DNA of 41,303 bases from an uncultured Bacilli bacterium (GTDB lineage: Bacteria; Bacillota_I; Bacilli_A; RF39; UBA660), in contig CANQHM010000005.1 of the NCBI GenBank assembly GCA_947623845.1, forward strand, positions 1 through 41,303, given 5' to 3'. The notes beneath the pieces are model-generated. The model saw only the letters and a list, made by a program, of their open reading frames with translations. It was not told the DNA's origin and made no database searches. Numbering within the stretch: the stretch's first letter is position 1; every line of letters starts with the position of its first letter. The position numbers and the translations under genes are program-made. Shown here piece by piece: positions 32,265-40,757 of the stretch.

Positions 32265-33178
32265 ATATTCCTCTTTTCTATTACTCTTAATTTCGCACTT
32301 TTACTGCGACTATTAACATTTATTTCTTCTTCCGTTGGAAGTATTGGTTTCTTATTAATTAATTTAATTTTAGGTTCATATTCTTTAGGAATATTTGGTA
32401 ACCCTTTATATAGTTCATTTATTTCACTATATTTTTTAAAAGTTTGTTTAACAATTCTATCTTCTAAAGAATGGAATGTTATTACACAAATCCGTCCCTT
32501 AGGATTTAATAAGGAAATAGCATCTGGTAAAACTGTTTCTAAAACTTTTAATTCTTGATTTAGTTCAATTCTTAGAGCTTGAAATATTTTTCTTTCGGGA
32601 TGATACTTATTAAAGTATTTTTCTCCCACGGCCTTTCTTATTACTTCTACTAATTCTAAAGTTCTTTTAATTGGTCTTGCACTAACTATTTTTTTAGCAA
32701 TTACTTTAGATAAATTTTCTTCCCCATATTGATAAAAAATTTGTTTTAGTTCTTCTTCACTGTACTTATTTACAATATCACTTGCGGTCTTAGACATACT
32801 TTTATCCATACGCATATCTAAATCAGCATCTTTCATAAAACTAAATCCGCGTTCTTCATTATCAATTTGGGGACTAGAAAGTCCTAAATCAAAGATTATA
32901 CCATCAACTTTATTAATTCCTAGTTTTTCTAACTCTTCTTTTAAATTAACAAAGTTACTATGAATAATGGTAAAATTATTAGCAATATTTGAAAGTCGTT
33001 CTTTAGCATAGGTACATGCTTCTTCATCTTGATCAAATCCATATAAATGTCCTTTAGGTATTCTTTTTAGGATTTCACTAGAATGTCCTCCATATCCTAA
33101 AGTTGCATCCACATAAATGCCATCTTCTTTGATATTTAAGTTGGTAATTGTTTCATTAAGTAAGACACTTATATGCAT
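32261..33178 (-). CDS. rsmH: 16S rRNA (cytosine1402-N4)-methyltransferase
   Basis: 305 residues. SAM-dependent enzyme that methylates C1402 in the ribosomal P site. Landmarks: MHISVLLNETI at the start, VDATLGYGGHSSEIL (SAM loop), GFDQDEEA, DGIIFDLGLSSPQID, RGFSFMKDADLDMRMD and RICVITFHSLEDRIVK. ATG 33178 lies 1 nt after the mraZ stop; a TTG-started longer form is unlikely. Second gene of the dcw-type operon. Confidence 0.97.
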   Translation of the reverse strand: MHISVLLNETITNLNIKEDGIYVDATLGYGGHSSEILKRIPKGHLYGFDQDEEACTYAKERLSNIANNFTIIHSNFVNLKEELEKLGINKVDGIIFDLGLSSPQIDNEERGFSFMKDADLDMRMDKSMSKTASDIVNKYSEEELKQIFYQYGEENLSKVIAKKIVSARPIKRTLELVEVIRKAVGEKYFNKYHPERKIFQALRIELNQELKVLETVLPDAISLLNPKGRICVITFHSLEDRIVKQTFKKYSEINELYKGLPNIPKEYEPKIKLINKKPILPTEEEINVNSRSKSAKLRVIEKRNI

Positions 33179-33179
33179 A

Positions 33180-33611
33180 TTAATACTCACTTTCAAATAA
33201 TGTTTCGGCGATTTCTTCTAATTTATCTTCATTAGTTGTTAAGAAATCTTGCCATAATTCTTCACTCCATATTTCTAGACGGTTATTCGCTCCAATTAAA
33301 ACACAATTTTTTTCTAATTTAGCATAATCTAAATGCGTTTTAGTTAAAGCAATTCTTCCGGCTTTATCAAGAGTTACTTTCGAAGCAGCTGAGAATAAAC
33401 TACGTACCACAATACGAGCATCTTTTTTCGTGAAAGGAAGTGTATCTAGTTTAGCTACAAGTTTTTCCCATTCTTCTTTAGTATAAATGTATAAACATTT
33501 TTCTAATCCTCTGGTAATTATGAATTCACCATGTAGTAAATCTCTTAATTTTGAAGGAATAGTAATTCTGTTTTTTTCATCTAGGGTATGATAGTATTCG
33601 CCTAAAAACAT
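33180..33611 (-). CDS. mraZ: Transcriptional regulator MraZ
   Basis: 143 residues made of two AbrB-like halves, each with the DxxGR-type motif: HTLDEKNRITIPSKLRD and VTLDKAGRIALTKTHLDYA. MraZ forms a ring and binds repeats upstream of its own operon. ATG 33611, with ribosome binding site GTGGG overlapping the third MraZ box, so binding at the DNA and translation signals share sequence. First gene of the operon. Confidence 0.97.
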   Translation of the reverse strand: MFLGEYYHTLDEKNRITIPSKLRDLLHGEFIITRGLEKCLYIYTKEEWEKLVAKLDTLPFTKKDARIVVRSLFSAASKVTLDKAGRIALTKTHLDYAKLEKNCVLIGANNRLEIWSEELWQDFLTTNEDKLEEIAETLFESEY

Positions 33612-33618
33612 TTATACC

Positions 33619-33643
33619 ACCCACTTTCTCCCACTTTGCCCCA
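33619..33643 (-). promoter_or_regulatory. MraZ binding repeats
   Basis: Three TGGGN boxes on the minus strand at 33639-33643 (TGGGG), 33629-33633 (TGGGA) and 33619-33623 (TGGGT), each 10 bp apart with 5-nt spacers (CAAAG, GAAAG). This is the arrangement known for MraZ operators, between promoter and mraZ. Confidence 0.9.
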
Positions 33644-33655
33644 CTGCTTACCTTA

Positions 33656-33684
33656 ATAATACACTATAACCTTATATAATGTAA
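33656..33684 (-). promoter_or_regulatory. Promoter of the mraZ operon
   Basis: TTACAT (33679-33684), 17-nt spacer and TATTAT (33656-33661), placed 12 nt ahead of the MraZ boxes. Confidence 0.7.
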
Positions 33685-33697
33685 ATAAATAAAATAA

Positions 33698-33725
33698 AAA
33701 AATTGAGCTACTTTACTCAATTTTT
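33698..33725 (-). terminator. Terminator of the large surface protein gene
   Basis: Perfect 10-bp stem AAAAATTGAG/CTCAATTTTT (33698-33707 with 33716-33725), 8-nt loop, followed by UUUUUAUUUUAUUU on the minus strand. Confidence 0.9.
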
Positions 33726-33745
33726 ACACTATTAAATTTTAATTT

Positions 33746-35431
33746 TTATTCATTACCATCTTGAGCAGTTAGAACGATACGGAAAGTAGTTGAACCCCAC
33801 CCACCAGGTCGGTGAAAAAAACTTAAAAAACCAGCTCTAGGACTGTATTCCGCAGGTGCACCACGCGCCATCCAAGTATCCGAAGAAGTTACAAAGCCAT
33901 CATTATGTGAAAACCAACTTACCACTTCTTCAGTTCCATCTCCTAAATGTTTTCTTGCATTAGCACTTGACGTTGTTCCATAAGAATATATATCATAGTA
34001 TTTTGATTTGGGATTTTGTACGTAAGTTTCATCTAAAACATCAGAAAATTGAGCTCCAGAAGGATTAAACTCACCTTTTTCATTAACCATGTTTCCCATT
34101 ACAAATTCATAGCTTCCCCCAGACATATCATATATACCATAAATATTATCTGTTGTAGATGCATGAATTCCATTATGATTCCATTTATTTTGTTCTTCAC
34201 AATTTTCTACTGGCTTTTCGTCCACATAAGAACTAGAACACCCTGTAATATAACTTAAAGCATTATTGCTCCATACTGTAGCACCATTATTAATTTCATT
34301 TCCATCACTAGTATATCTTCCATAAACACTTAATACCAAGTATGATATTGCTCCCCATTCGATATTTTTTGCTACATGAGTATCGATTTTATCTTTATTT
34401 AAATTATATTGAGAAAAATATAATTCATCAATATCTCGTACACCCTTAAACATATAAGCAAAATTTATACTTTTGGTTAATGGATTTAAATTAGGGAGAA
34501 TTTTTAAATTTGTAATTTTTTTTGTGGAATTATCATATTCTCCACTAGGTTCAAACTTGCCTACCCATATACCTGTTAATTCTGTTTCACCAAATGTGAA
34601 TGCGGGATGTGTATACCAATCTCCATTATCAGCCAAATTTCCCTCTTGATCTAAGCATTTTTCCTTTATTTCCCCATTATTTTTATTTTCATATGAACAT
34701 TTTATATCTCCAGTGGATGACATTCCCTCTTCAAAAGCAACATTTATCACATGCTCTTTGACGTCATATGAACCTTCAATATTAAATAATTGATATTTAT
34801 ATCTTGGTATCCACACATACATTTGTAGAACTTCTTCCATTAAAACTTGATTACCCGCGATATCATCTCTTAAGGTATTATCTTCTTTAAAATATTTATT
34901 CTTTATTGTAGTATTAGATGCATCTACTAATACGGCATTAGCCCATCTATGATCTTGATAATTATACCAATCTTTACTTGTATCTGCTACATACATTAAA
35001 CCATTATCTCCATATACTATTGGTATCATTCCTTGGAATAATTCTGGGGCATTTGGTAAATTTCCAGTTTCAAACTTTACAGTACATTTATTTGGTCCAT
35101 CACTAGTAAAGTGTAATTTCCATTCGGTATTATCAAAATAAGCTTCACTATATTCTTTATCACATTCTATGCCACTATATATTTTACCTTCATTATTTTT
35201 TGGAAAATCTCCTTGGGTTTTACCATCTACTAATACTGACAAATAAATATCTCGTTTCTTAAAATCACCAACTGTTGTATAAACTAAACTCTTAGTGTGT
35301 CTTACTTGGTATAGCGCATAGGTACTTCCTACTGCTACAATTAATAAGAGTGCTATAATACTATATAGTATCTTATTCCTATTTCCATTCTCTATTTTCT
35401 TTAATTCTTTCTCTGGATTAAATCTTCTCAT
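33746..35431 (-). CDS. Large membrane-anchored surface protein with FGE/C-lectin-like end
   Basis: 561 residues. A short basic head (RRFNPEKELKKIENGNRNK) and a single membrane helix (ILYSIIALLLIVAVGSTYAL, near 20-39) are followed by a strand-rich N-terminal module up to about 125 with GIECDKEYSEA and GPNKCTVKFE, then a long outer region. The last 130 residues (IYGIYDMSGGSYEFVMGNM, then WMARGAPAEYSPRAGFLSFF and the ending TTFRIVL) look like the formylglycine-generating-enzyme/C-lectin fold also used as a display scaffold. Four Cys pairs could form disulfides. It has its own promoter and terminator and faces the HTH regulator. Ligand unknown. Confidence 0.7.
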   Translation of the reverse strand: MRRFNPEKELKKIENGNRNKILYSIIALLLIVAVGSTYALYQVRHTKSLVYTTVGDFKKRDIYLSVLVDGKTQGDFPKNNEGKIYSGIECDKEYSEAYFDNTEWKLHFTSDGPNKCTVKFETGNLPNAPELFQGMIPIVYGDNGLMYVADTSKDWYNYQDHRWANAVLVDASNTTIKNKYFKEDNTLRDDIAGNQVLMEEVLQMYVWIPRYKYQLFNIEGSYDVKEHVINVAFEEGMSSTGDIKCSYENKNNGEIKEKCLDQEGNLADNGDWYTHPAFTFGETELTGIWVGKFEPSGEYDNSTKKITNLKILPNLNPLTKSINFAYMFKGVRDIDELYFSQYNLNKDKIDTHVAKNIEWGAISYLVLSVYGRYTSDGNEINNGATVWSNNALSYITGCSSSYVDEKPVENCEEQNKWNHNGIHASTTDNIYGIYDMSGGSYEFVMGNMVNEKGEFNPSGAQFSDVLDETYVQNPKSKYYDIYSYGTTSSANARKHLGDGTEEVVSWFSHNDGFVTSSDTWMARGAPAEYSPRAGFLSFFHRPGGWGSTTFRIVLTAQDGNE

Positions 35432-35456
35432 ATAATTATCTCCTATCTTTGTTATT

Positions 35457-35462
35457 ATTATA
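35457..35462 (-). promoter_or_regulatory. Extended -10 promoter of the surface protein
   Basis: TGaTATAAT 25 nt before the start; no good -35. The 108-nt gap is shared with the divergent HTH gene, so a regulator bound here could affect both. Confidence 0.55.
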
Positions 35463-35539
35463 TCACAACTTGAACGTATTTTCTCTACTTTTTTAAAAAA
35501 TTATGCAATTTTTGACAAAATTGTACTTGGTGAAGAACT

Positions 35540-35971
35540 ATGAATTTAGAAAGATTATTTTTCTTAAGAGAAGAACAAGACCTAACTCAAGAAGAAATGG
35601 GTAAAATTGTTGGTACTAAAAAATACTCTATATATAATTGGGAAAGTGGTAAAGAAATTATTCCTTTAACAAAGTTAAATATATATGCTAATTATTTTAA
35701 TGTTTCAATGGATTATATTTTAAAATTAACTAATTCTAAAGGAAGTTCTAAAAATAACTGTGAATTAGATAAAAAAATAATTGGTCAAAATATCAAAAAT
35801 ATTCGAATTGAAAATCATTTAACCCAACGTGATCTCGCGAAAATCTTACATACTACTCAATCTGTAATATGGGCTTATGAAACAGGTAAAAACCTTATTC
35901 TTACCGCCTTTGCTTATGAACTATGTAAAAAATTTCATATATCTATGGATTTCTTATGTGGAAGACAATAA
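35540..35971 (+). CDS. Tandem HTH (XRE-family) regulator
   Basis: 143 residues with two Cro/C1-type helix-turn-helix domains and nothing else. The first (residues 4-62) has LREEQDLTQEEMGKIVGTKK and IYNWESGKEIIPL. The second (78-141) has IRIENHLTQRDLAKILHTTQ and IWAYETGKNLILT, each followed by the usual NVSMDYIL or HISMDFLC ending. The only plus-strand gene in the window. It starts 108 nt from the divergent surface protein and has GGTGAAG ahead of ATG 35540, so it is the obvious candidate regulator of that gene. Double-headed HTH proteins could bridge two sites. Confidence 0.93.
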   Translation: MNLERLFFLREEQDLTQEEMGKIVGTKKYSIYNWESGKEIIPLTKLNIYANYFNVSMDYILKLTNSKGSSKNNCELDKKIIGQNIKNIRIENHLTQRDLAKILHTTQSVIWAYETGKNLILTAFAYELCKKFHISMDFLCGRQ

Positions 35972-36005
35972 AAAAATTGAGCAACCGAAATTGTTCAATT
36001 TTTTT
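35971..36005. terminator. Bidirectional terminator between the HTH gene and tyrS
   Basis: Stem AAAAAATTGAGCAA (35971-35984) with TTGTTCAATTTTTTT (35991-36005), one G-U pair, 6-nt loop. It has U-runs in both directions, serving convergent HTH and tyrS transcripts. Confidence 0.9.
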
Positions 36006-36026
36006 ATCATATAGATTTTCATTACT

Positions 36027-37223
36027 CTACTTAATAACAACCTTTTTAAATTGTTTTTTACCTTTTTGAATAACTAAACAATTATCTTTAAAATCATCAA
36101 GAGTTATTAAACGAGCAAGGTTATTTTCTTTATTGCCATTTATACTTATACCATTTTGTTCAATCATTCTTCTTCCTTCAGATTTAGATGGAACAATTTT
36201 AGAAAGTAATAATAAATCTGGTAATAAAATTCCTTCTTCTACATCTTTCTTTTCTACTACTATTTCTTCTATATCTTTTGGTATATCTCCACTAGCAACA
36301 GTTTTATATCTTTCTTCTGCTTGCTCTATAAATTCTTCTCCATGATACATTTTAATTATTTCTTTAGCATATACTCTATGAGCTTCTACTACATCTTTTT
36401 CAATGATTTTTTGGACTTCATCTAAATCTAAATCTGTTGTAAGTTTAAAGTAATCCATTAATACACTATCCGGAATTCTCATCGCTTTTTCATACATAAC
36501 TTCCGGACTTTCATCAACTCCAATATAATTTCCTAATGATTTACTCATTTTTTCTTTTCCGTCTAATCCAACCAATAATGGGAAACACATAACATCTTGA
36601 GGTTCTTGTCCATAATCTCTTTGCAATTCTCTTCCTACTAATAAATTAAATGTTTGATCTGTCCCACCAATTTCAATATCAGCATGTAATGCTACAGAAT
36701 CGTACCCTTGCATTAATGGATATAAAAATTCATGAATTCCTATTGGAATATTATTTTTAAATCTACTATTAAAATCGTCTCTTTCTAAAATTCTTGCTAC
36801 TGTATATTTTCCAGTTAAACCAATAACATCTTCAAAAGTCATTTTTCCTAACCATTCTGAATTATAAGCAATTCTAATCTTCTTAGGATCTAATATCTTG
36901 GCTACTTGTTTAAAATAAGTTTCCCCATTTTTTCTTGTTTCTTCAAAACTTAAAGATGGTCTAGTTTTAGATTTACCAGATGGATCTCCGATCATTGCCG
37001 TAAAATCTCCAATAACAAAAACTATTTCATGTCCTAATTCTTGTAAAATTTTTAAAGCTCGAAGTGGAACTGTATGTCCTAAATGCAAATCTGGTCTTGA
37101 AGGATCTGCTCCAAATTTAACAACTAACTTTTTCCCACTATTTAATTTTTCTATCAAAGTTTCTCTGTTATGAACTTCTACTGTTCTTCTTAATATTAAA
37201 TCAATTTGTTCTTTCTTATTCAT
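36027..37223 (-). CDS. tyrS: Tyrosyl-tRNA synthetase
   Basis: 398 residues, class I. HLGH (HIGH motif) at 47-50 within GADPSRPDLHLGHTVPL, FVIGDFTAMIGDPSGKS, the Tyr-pocket region GYDSVALHADIEIGGTDQ and EKMSKSLGNYIG (KMSKS motif). A C-terminal S4 RNA-binding domain has SEGRRMIEQNGISING. ATG 37223 follows GGAGG by 5 nt; the frame also has an ATG 12 nt earlier, but that GGAGG is then inside the gene. No T-box is present in the 100 nt upstream. Confidence 0.97.
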   Translation of the reverse strand: MNKKEQIDLILRRTVEVHNRETLIEKLNSGKKLVVKFGADPSRPDLHLGHTVPLRALKILQELGHEIVFVIGDFTAMIGDPSGKSKTRPSLSFEETRKNGETYFKQVAKILDPKKIRIAYNSEWLGKMTFEDVIGLTGKYTVARILERDDFNSRFKNNIPIGIHEFLYPLMQGYDSVALHADIEIGGTDQTFNLLVGRELQRDYGQEPQDVMCFPLLVGLDGKEKMSKSLGNYIGVDESPEVMYEKAMRIPDSVLMDYFKLTTDLDLDEVQKIIEKDVVEAHRVYAKEIIKMYHGEEFIEQAEERYKTVASGDIPKDIEEIVVEKKDVEEGILLPDLLLLSKIVPSKSEGRRMIEQNGISINGNKENNLARLITLDDFKDNCLVIQKGKKQFKKVVIK

Positions 37224-37284
37224 AATGTCCTCCATTTAATATAATAATATTAGTTTTATTTAATAACTAAAACAAGATATAGAC

Positions 37285-37290
37285 ATTATA
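37285..37290 (-). promoter_or_regulatory. Extended -10 promoter of tyrS
   Basis: TGtTATAAT 62 nt before tyrS. Between it and the gene a GTTTTA/TAAAAC hairpin lies in the leader. Confidence 0.6.
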
Positions 37291-37326
37291 ACATACATTC
37301 CACTTACATTGGTAGCAGAAATTGTT

Positions 37327-37860
37327 TTATTCATTAATTATTGCATAAACATATGCATCTTCATGCTTATTAGTTTTGCAAAAGTATTTCTTTTTTAAAA
37401 TTCCCTCTAATTTAAATCCACATTTTTCTAACAACTTCCTACTAGCTATATTAGGTTCAATTACTTCTGCTGATATTCTTACTAATTCATATTTTTTAAA
37501 ATAATAATCTACTAACAAATTAATTGCTTCGCTCATTATTCCTTTTCTCCAACTTTTCTTACTTAAACAATAAGCAATATCTCCTGTTTTATGTCTTTTA
37601 CTCGTTACAATATTTATTGATCCAACTACTTCACCATTATATTCAATAGCATATTGTTTAAAAGGATCATCTTTCTCGTAGCAATCAATATAATAATTTA
37701 TAGAATTTATTGCATCATCTATACTTTTATAATTTTTCCAAAGCATATACTTTGATACCTCTTCATCTGTTCCCCAATTTTCATATAAATCTTTAGCATC
37801 CCTTAATTCAAACTCCCTTAATATAACTTTTTCCCCTTTTATTGGTTCTAATTTTATCAT
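37327..37860 (-). CDS. GNAT-family N-acetyltransferase (RimJ/RimL type)
   Basis: 177 residues, one GNAT domain. It starts IKGEKVILREFELRDAKDLY, with GEVVGSINIV in the central strands, DIAYCLSKKSWRKGIMSEAI holding the acetyl-CoA loop (here KKSWRKGIMSEA in place of RGxGxxxEA) and NIASRKLLEKCGFKLEGIL near the end. The acceptor (amine of a protein, antibiotic or small molecule) cannot be told. ATG 37860 follows AAGGAGG by 7 nt. It lies 39 nt after thiE. Confidence 0.93.
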   Translation of the reverse strand: MIKLEPIKGEKVILREFELRDAKDLYENWGTDEEVSKYMLWKNYKSIDDAINSINYYIDCYEKDDPFKQYAIEYNGEVVGSINIVTSKRHKTGDIAYCLSKKSWRKGIMSEAINLLVDYYFKKYELVRISAEVIEPNIASRKLLEKCGFKLEGILKKKYFCKTNKHEDAYVYAIINE

Positions 37861-37899
37861 TTTATTTCCTCCTTAATATTTTTTATTTTACTAAATTAT

Positions 37900-38517
37900 T
37901 TAACTTTTTATTATTCTTTTTAATTTTCTAGTATTGTCTTCTATATTGACATTATCTAAAATAGGTCTAATCATAGCAAAACCTTGCACGCCAATTCCTT
38001 TAAATAACGGAATAGTTTTTTCATTAATTCCCCCTATTAAAACTATTGGTAAACAAGTAACTTCCCGAATCTTAATTAATTCTCCATATGAAACTACTTT
38101 AGCATCCGGTTTAGTTTGTGATTTAAACATTGCTCCTACCCCTATATAATCCGCTCCCTCTAAAGTAGCTTTAATCGCTTCCTCTACAGTAGTAACACTT
38201 ATTCCAATTATTTTATCTTTTCCTAAAATTTTTCTCGCTTCTAAACATGGCATATCTTGTTGTCCTAAATGAACCCCTGAAGCATCAATTATCTTAGCAA
38301 CTTCCACATCATCATTAATAACTAAAGAAATATGATATTTATCAGTAACATTTTTAACTCTTAAAGCTACACTTAATAATTCTTCTTTATCATTACTTTT
38401 ATCTCTTACTTGTACAAATGTTACTCCCCCTTTAATTGCATCTTCTATCTTACTTTCTAATTCATTTTCTGGTAAATATCTAGAATCAGTACATAAATAT
38501 AACGAATAATCTAACAT
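37900..38517 (-). CDS. thiE: Thiamine-phosphate synthase
   Basis: 205 residues. Joins HMP-pyrophosphate and thiazole phosphate to thiamine phosphate. Landmarks: GGVTFVQVRDKSNDKEELL, VINDDVEVAKIIDASGVHLGQQDMP, IGISVTTVEEA, GADYIGVGAMFKSQTKPDA and LIGGINEKTIPLF. All match ThiE. No thiD, thiM or TPP riboswitch is seen next to it, so it may serve salvage. It overlaps the nucleotidyltransferase-like gene by 7 nt and so is part of the RiPP-type operon at the right edge, an unusual place. Confidence 0.95.
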   Translation of the reverse strand: MLDYSLYLCTDSRYLPENELESKIEDAIKGGVTFVQVRDKSNDKEELLSVALRVKNVTDKYHISLVINDDVEVAKIIDASGVHLGQQDMPCLEARKILGKDKIIGISVTTVEEAIKATLEGADYIGVGAMFKSQTKPDAKVVSYGELIKIREVTCLPIVLIGGINEKTIPLFKGIGVQGFAMIRPILDNVNIEDNTRKLKRIIKS

Positions 38518-39467
38518 TTTTCCCTCTTTAAAGTTAATACTTCTTCCCCATTAATAAATTTTCTAATTTCTAAATTATTAACTTTATGCACTTCATTAGG
38601 TTTATTTTCTAAAGTTGCTTTTTTAAGTTTTTCTAATTTTGCAAAATCTACAAATGGTTTTATAATTTCACAATCATATCGATCCTTAGGTCGTCCTTTA
38701 TCCTTACACAAATATAAAGCTTCTAAAGTTATTGCTTTATACATTATATTATTATGAAAATGTTTTGTATCACTAAAACTTAATCTTGCACATTCCCTTG
38801 AATTATATATTTCTTCTACTAATAATTCTCCCTTACCATAGAAAAAGTCATACTGTGTGATTGAGTCATCTATCTCTTTATTATACATAAATAAAGTTAT
38901 GGGAATATCATAATCTTTATAATACATTTTTAAAACTCTTCTTTGAGTCCCATCTCCTCGTTCGCCCAATAATCTTCTAAATCTAAAATTATATTTAGGC
39001 CCAATTTTTTCTAATTTTTCTAAATCCGAAAATCTTATAAAGACATCTATATCATGATGTAACCGTTCTAATTCTTTTCCTACTAAAATATATGCTAATA
39101 CTCCACTAGTATAATAATATTCTATTTGATTTTCATTTAACATTTTATTAAAATCATCAAATATCGTAAATAATTCTAAATGGTTTTTATGAATATTATA
39201 TATTCTATCTAAATTCATTTCTTTTAGCCATTTATATCTTTTTTCTATTTCTAATACTGATTTATTTAATACCATTGCTAATATTTGTAAATTAGTTTCT
39301 AAATCTTCTTTACTAATTATCCCCTTATTAGCTAATTCTTTAAAATTATCTACTAAGTAATCTCCTAAATCTTCAAGATAAATTATATCTAATTTTTCTA
39401 TATTATCTATAATTGTCTTTTTAGTATCTTCTGAAATTTTTAATTTTTCTATTATTTCTTTAAACAT
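38511..39467 (-). CDS. Nucleotidyltransferase-fold protein
   Basis: 318 residues. The N-terminal third is helical (KLKISEDTKKTIIDNIEKL). The centre has a nucleotidyltransferase-like core: YYYTSGVLAYILVGKELERL, then HHDIDVFIRFSDLEKL with the Asp-x-Asp metal pair, as in antibiotic and minimal nucleotidyltransferases. FFYGKGELLVEEIYNSRE and YLCKDKGRPKDRYDCEIIKPF follow. Substrate unknown. ATG 39467 has GGAGTGAG 4 nt upstream; it is 15 nt after the YcaO gene. It may modify the RiPP product, give self-protection, or be an unrelated passenger. Confidence 0.8.
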   Translation of the reverse strand: MFKEIIEKLKISEDTKKTIIDNIEKLDIIYLEDLGDYLVDNFKELANKGIISKEDLETNLQILAMVLNKSVLEIEKRYKWLKEMNLDRIYNIHKNHLELFTIFDDFNKMLNENQIEYYYTSGVLAYILVGKELERLHHDIDVFIRFSDLEKLEKIGPKYNFRFRRLLGERGDGTQRRVLKMYYKDYDIPITLFMYNKEIDDSITQYDFFYGKGELLVEEIYNSRECARLSFSDTKHFHNNIMYKAITLEALYLCKDKGRPKDRYDCEIIKPFVDFAKLEKLKKATLENKPNEVHKVNNLEIRKFINGEEVLTLKREKC

Positions 39468-39482
39468 ATTCTCACTCCTTTT

Positions 39483-40757
39483 TTATGGAAATGGATGAGG
39501 TTTATTATCTAATACTTCTCCATATTTTAATCCTAAGTTTTTAGGTACACTCCAAAATCTTTCTGCTCCTAACCGTGGTAATAAATGGGTCTTATTTAAA
39601 TCAATAAGCCCTGGTACTATTACTTTTACTACTTTTAATTTTGTTGGTTTAATATCAGCAGTAGTTAATTCTTTATAATATACTTCTAATCCCTTTTCTT
39701 TTAAATTTTCTAATACTTTTTTTAAATTAGTTTTTTCTTTTTTATATTTTACTACTTTACTAGTAAATAATAACTCTTTAAACTTATCTCCTTGATAATA
39801 TAAGAAATGTTCATATAAAGCTTTAATCTCTTTAGGATTATCTACTCGTGCATCAATAATATTTTTTGAATAAAAATGAGTAAATAAACATTCTTTTAAA
39901 GCTTTATTAATCGCATAATCCGAATCAAAATGGGCACACGCTCCAATTCCATAATGAACCTTTTTCCCTTCTTCTTGCCATATATAAGCTAAATAAATAG
40001 GTACTTTAATATCACTATACAATCTATAAATTTTAATATTATATTCTTCTTTAATCTTATTAATTAATTCTTTATTATTACCATCTATAGTTTCTATATC
40101 AATCTCTAAAGGATTTAATCTTTGTAAGAAATTAATCATTAAAGCATCTCTTTCTAATAGTTCTAAGAGTCCACTAGTAATACAATCTTCTATACTAAAT
40201 CCAGCACTCATACCTGTTGAGGTATTTTCCGCTACAGGTAATGATATACTAAATGGCAAATAAATTAAACTAGCCGGATAATACATATATTTTTTTGGAT
40301 TATTAATGCTATATATTTTAGTCCAATGTATCTTATCTTTATAAGGATTAGTAAAATTTCTATTTTCTTGATATTGTTTTTCATTATATGTTGCAAAAGA
40401 CTCAAAAGTTTTACTTTTATCTAATTCATCTTTTTTAGCATAAATAAGTTCATCTTTAGGAATAAATGACATGCAATATCTTTCAATGCTTTCAGCTAAA
40501 CAACTAATAATTGCTCCTGTTCTTGTTTCGCTTATTCCCAGTCCCCCACTAGATACTTCTCTATCTAAATTGAATAAAACTGAAGCATTAGCACTTAAAC
40601 ATTGATACATATATAAATCATATTTTAAAAGTTCTTTTCTTTCTAGTATGGCATTTACAATACCAAATTTATCACTAATAATTCCACATAACGAATGATA
40701 TTCTTTATCTAATAAATCTAAAATATCTTCTTTTTTTAATATTAATTTATTTTTCAT
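39483..40757 (-). CDS. YcaO-domain cyclodehydratase (TOMM/azole RiPP type)
   Basis: 424 residues. YcaO proteins use ATP to activate backbone amides of a precursor peptide, forming azolines from Cys, Ser or Thr. ATP-site motifs: SCLAESIERYCM, STGMSAGFSIEDC with LLELLERDALM, and NKALKECLFTHF. The end, LLPRLGAERFWSVPKNLG and then KPHPFP, shows the PxPxP motif typical of azole-forming YcaO enzymes. ATG 40757 follows AGGAG by 8 nt; the frame extends 24 nt further up inside the partner gene, but the site is better here. It overlaps that partner by 11 nt. Confidence 0.9.
   Translation of the reverse strand: MKNKLILKKEDILDLLDKEYHSLCGIISDKFGIVNAILERKELLKYDLYMYQCLSANASVLFNLDREVSSGGLGISETRTGAIISCLAESIERYCMSFIPKDELIYAKKDELDKSKTFESFATYNEKQYQENRNFTNPYKDKIHWTKIYSINNPKKYMYYPASLIYLPFSISLPVAENTSTGMSAGFSIEDCITSGLLELLERDALMINFLQRLNPLEIDIETIDGNNKELINKIKEEYNIKIYRLYSDIKVPIYLAYIWQEEGKKVHYGIGACAHFDSDYAINKALKECLFTHFYSKNIIDARVDNPKEIKALYEHFLYYQGDKFKELLFTSKVVKYKKEKTNLKKVLENLKEKGLEVYYKELTTADIKPTKLKVVKVIVPGLIDLNKTHLLPRLGAERFWSVPKNLGLKYGEVLDNKPHPFP

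Noticed and set aside
33746..34000. Diversity-generating retroelement target at the end of the surface protein
   Set aside because: The fold suits it, but there is no reverse transcriptase or template repeat in the window and no enrichment of AAC/AAT codons in the last 100 codons.
37236..37326. T-box in front of tyrS
   Set aside because: Only about 60 nt separate promoter and gene, and the AGGGTGG-N-ACC core is absent; a simple short hairpin is all that is seen.
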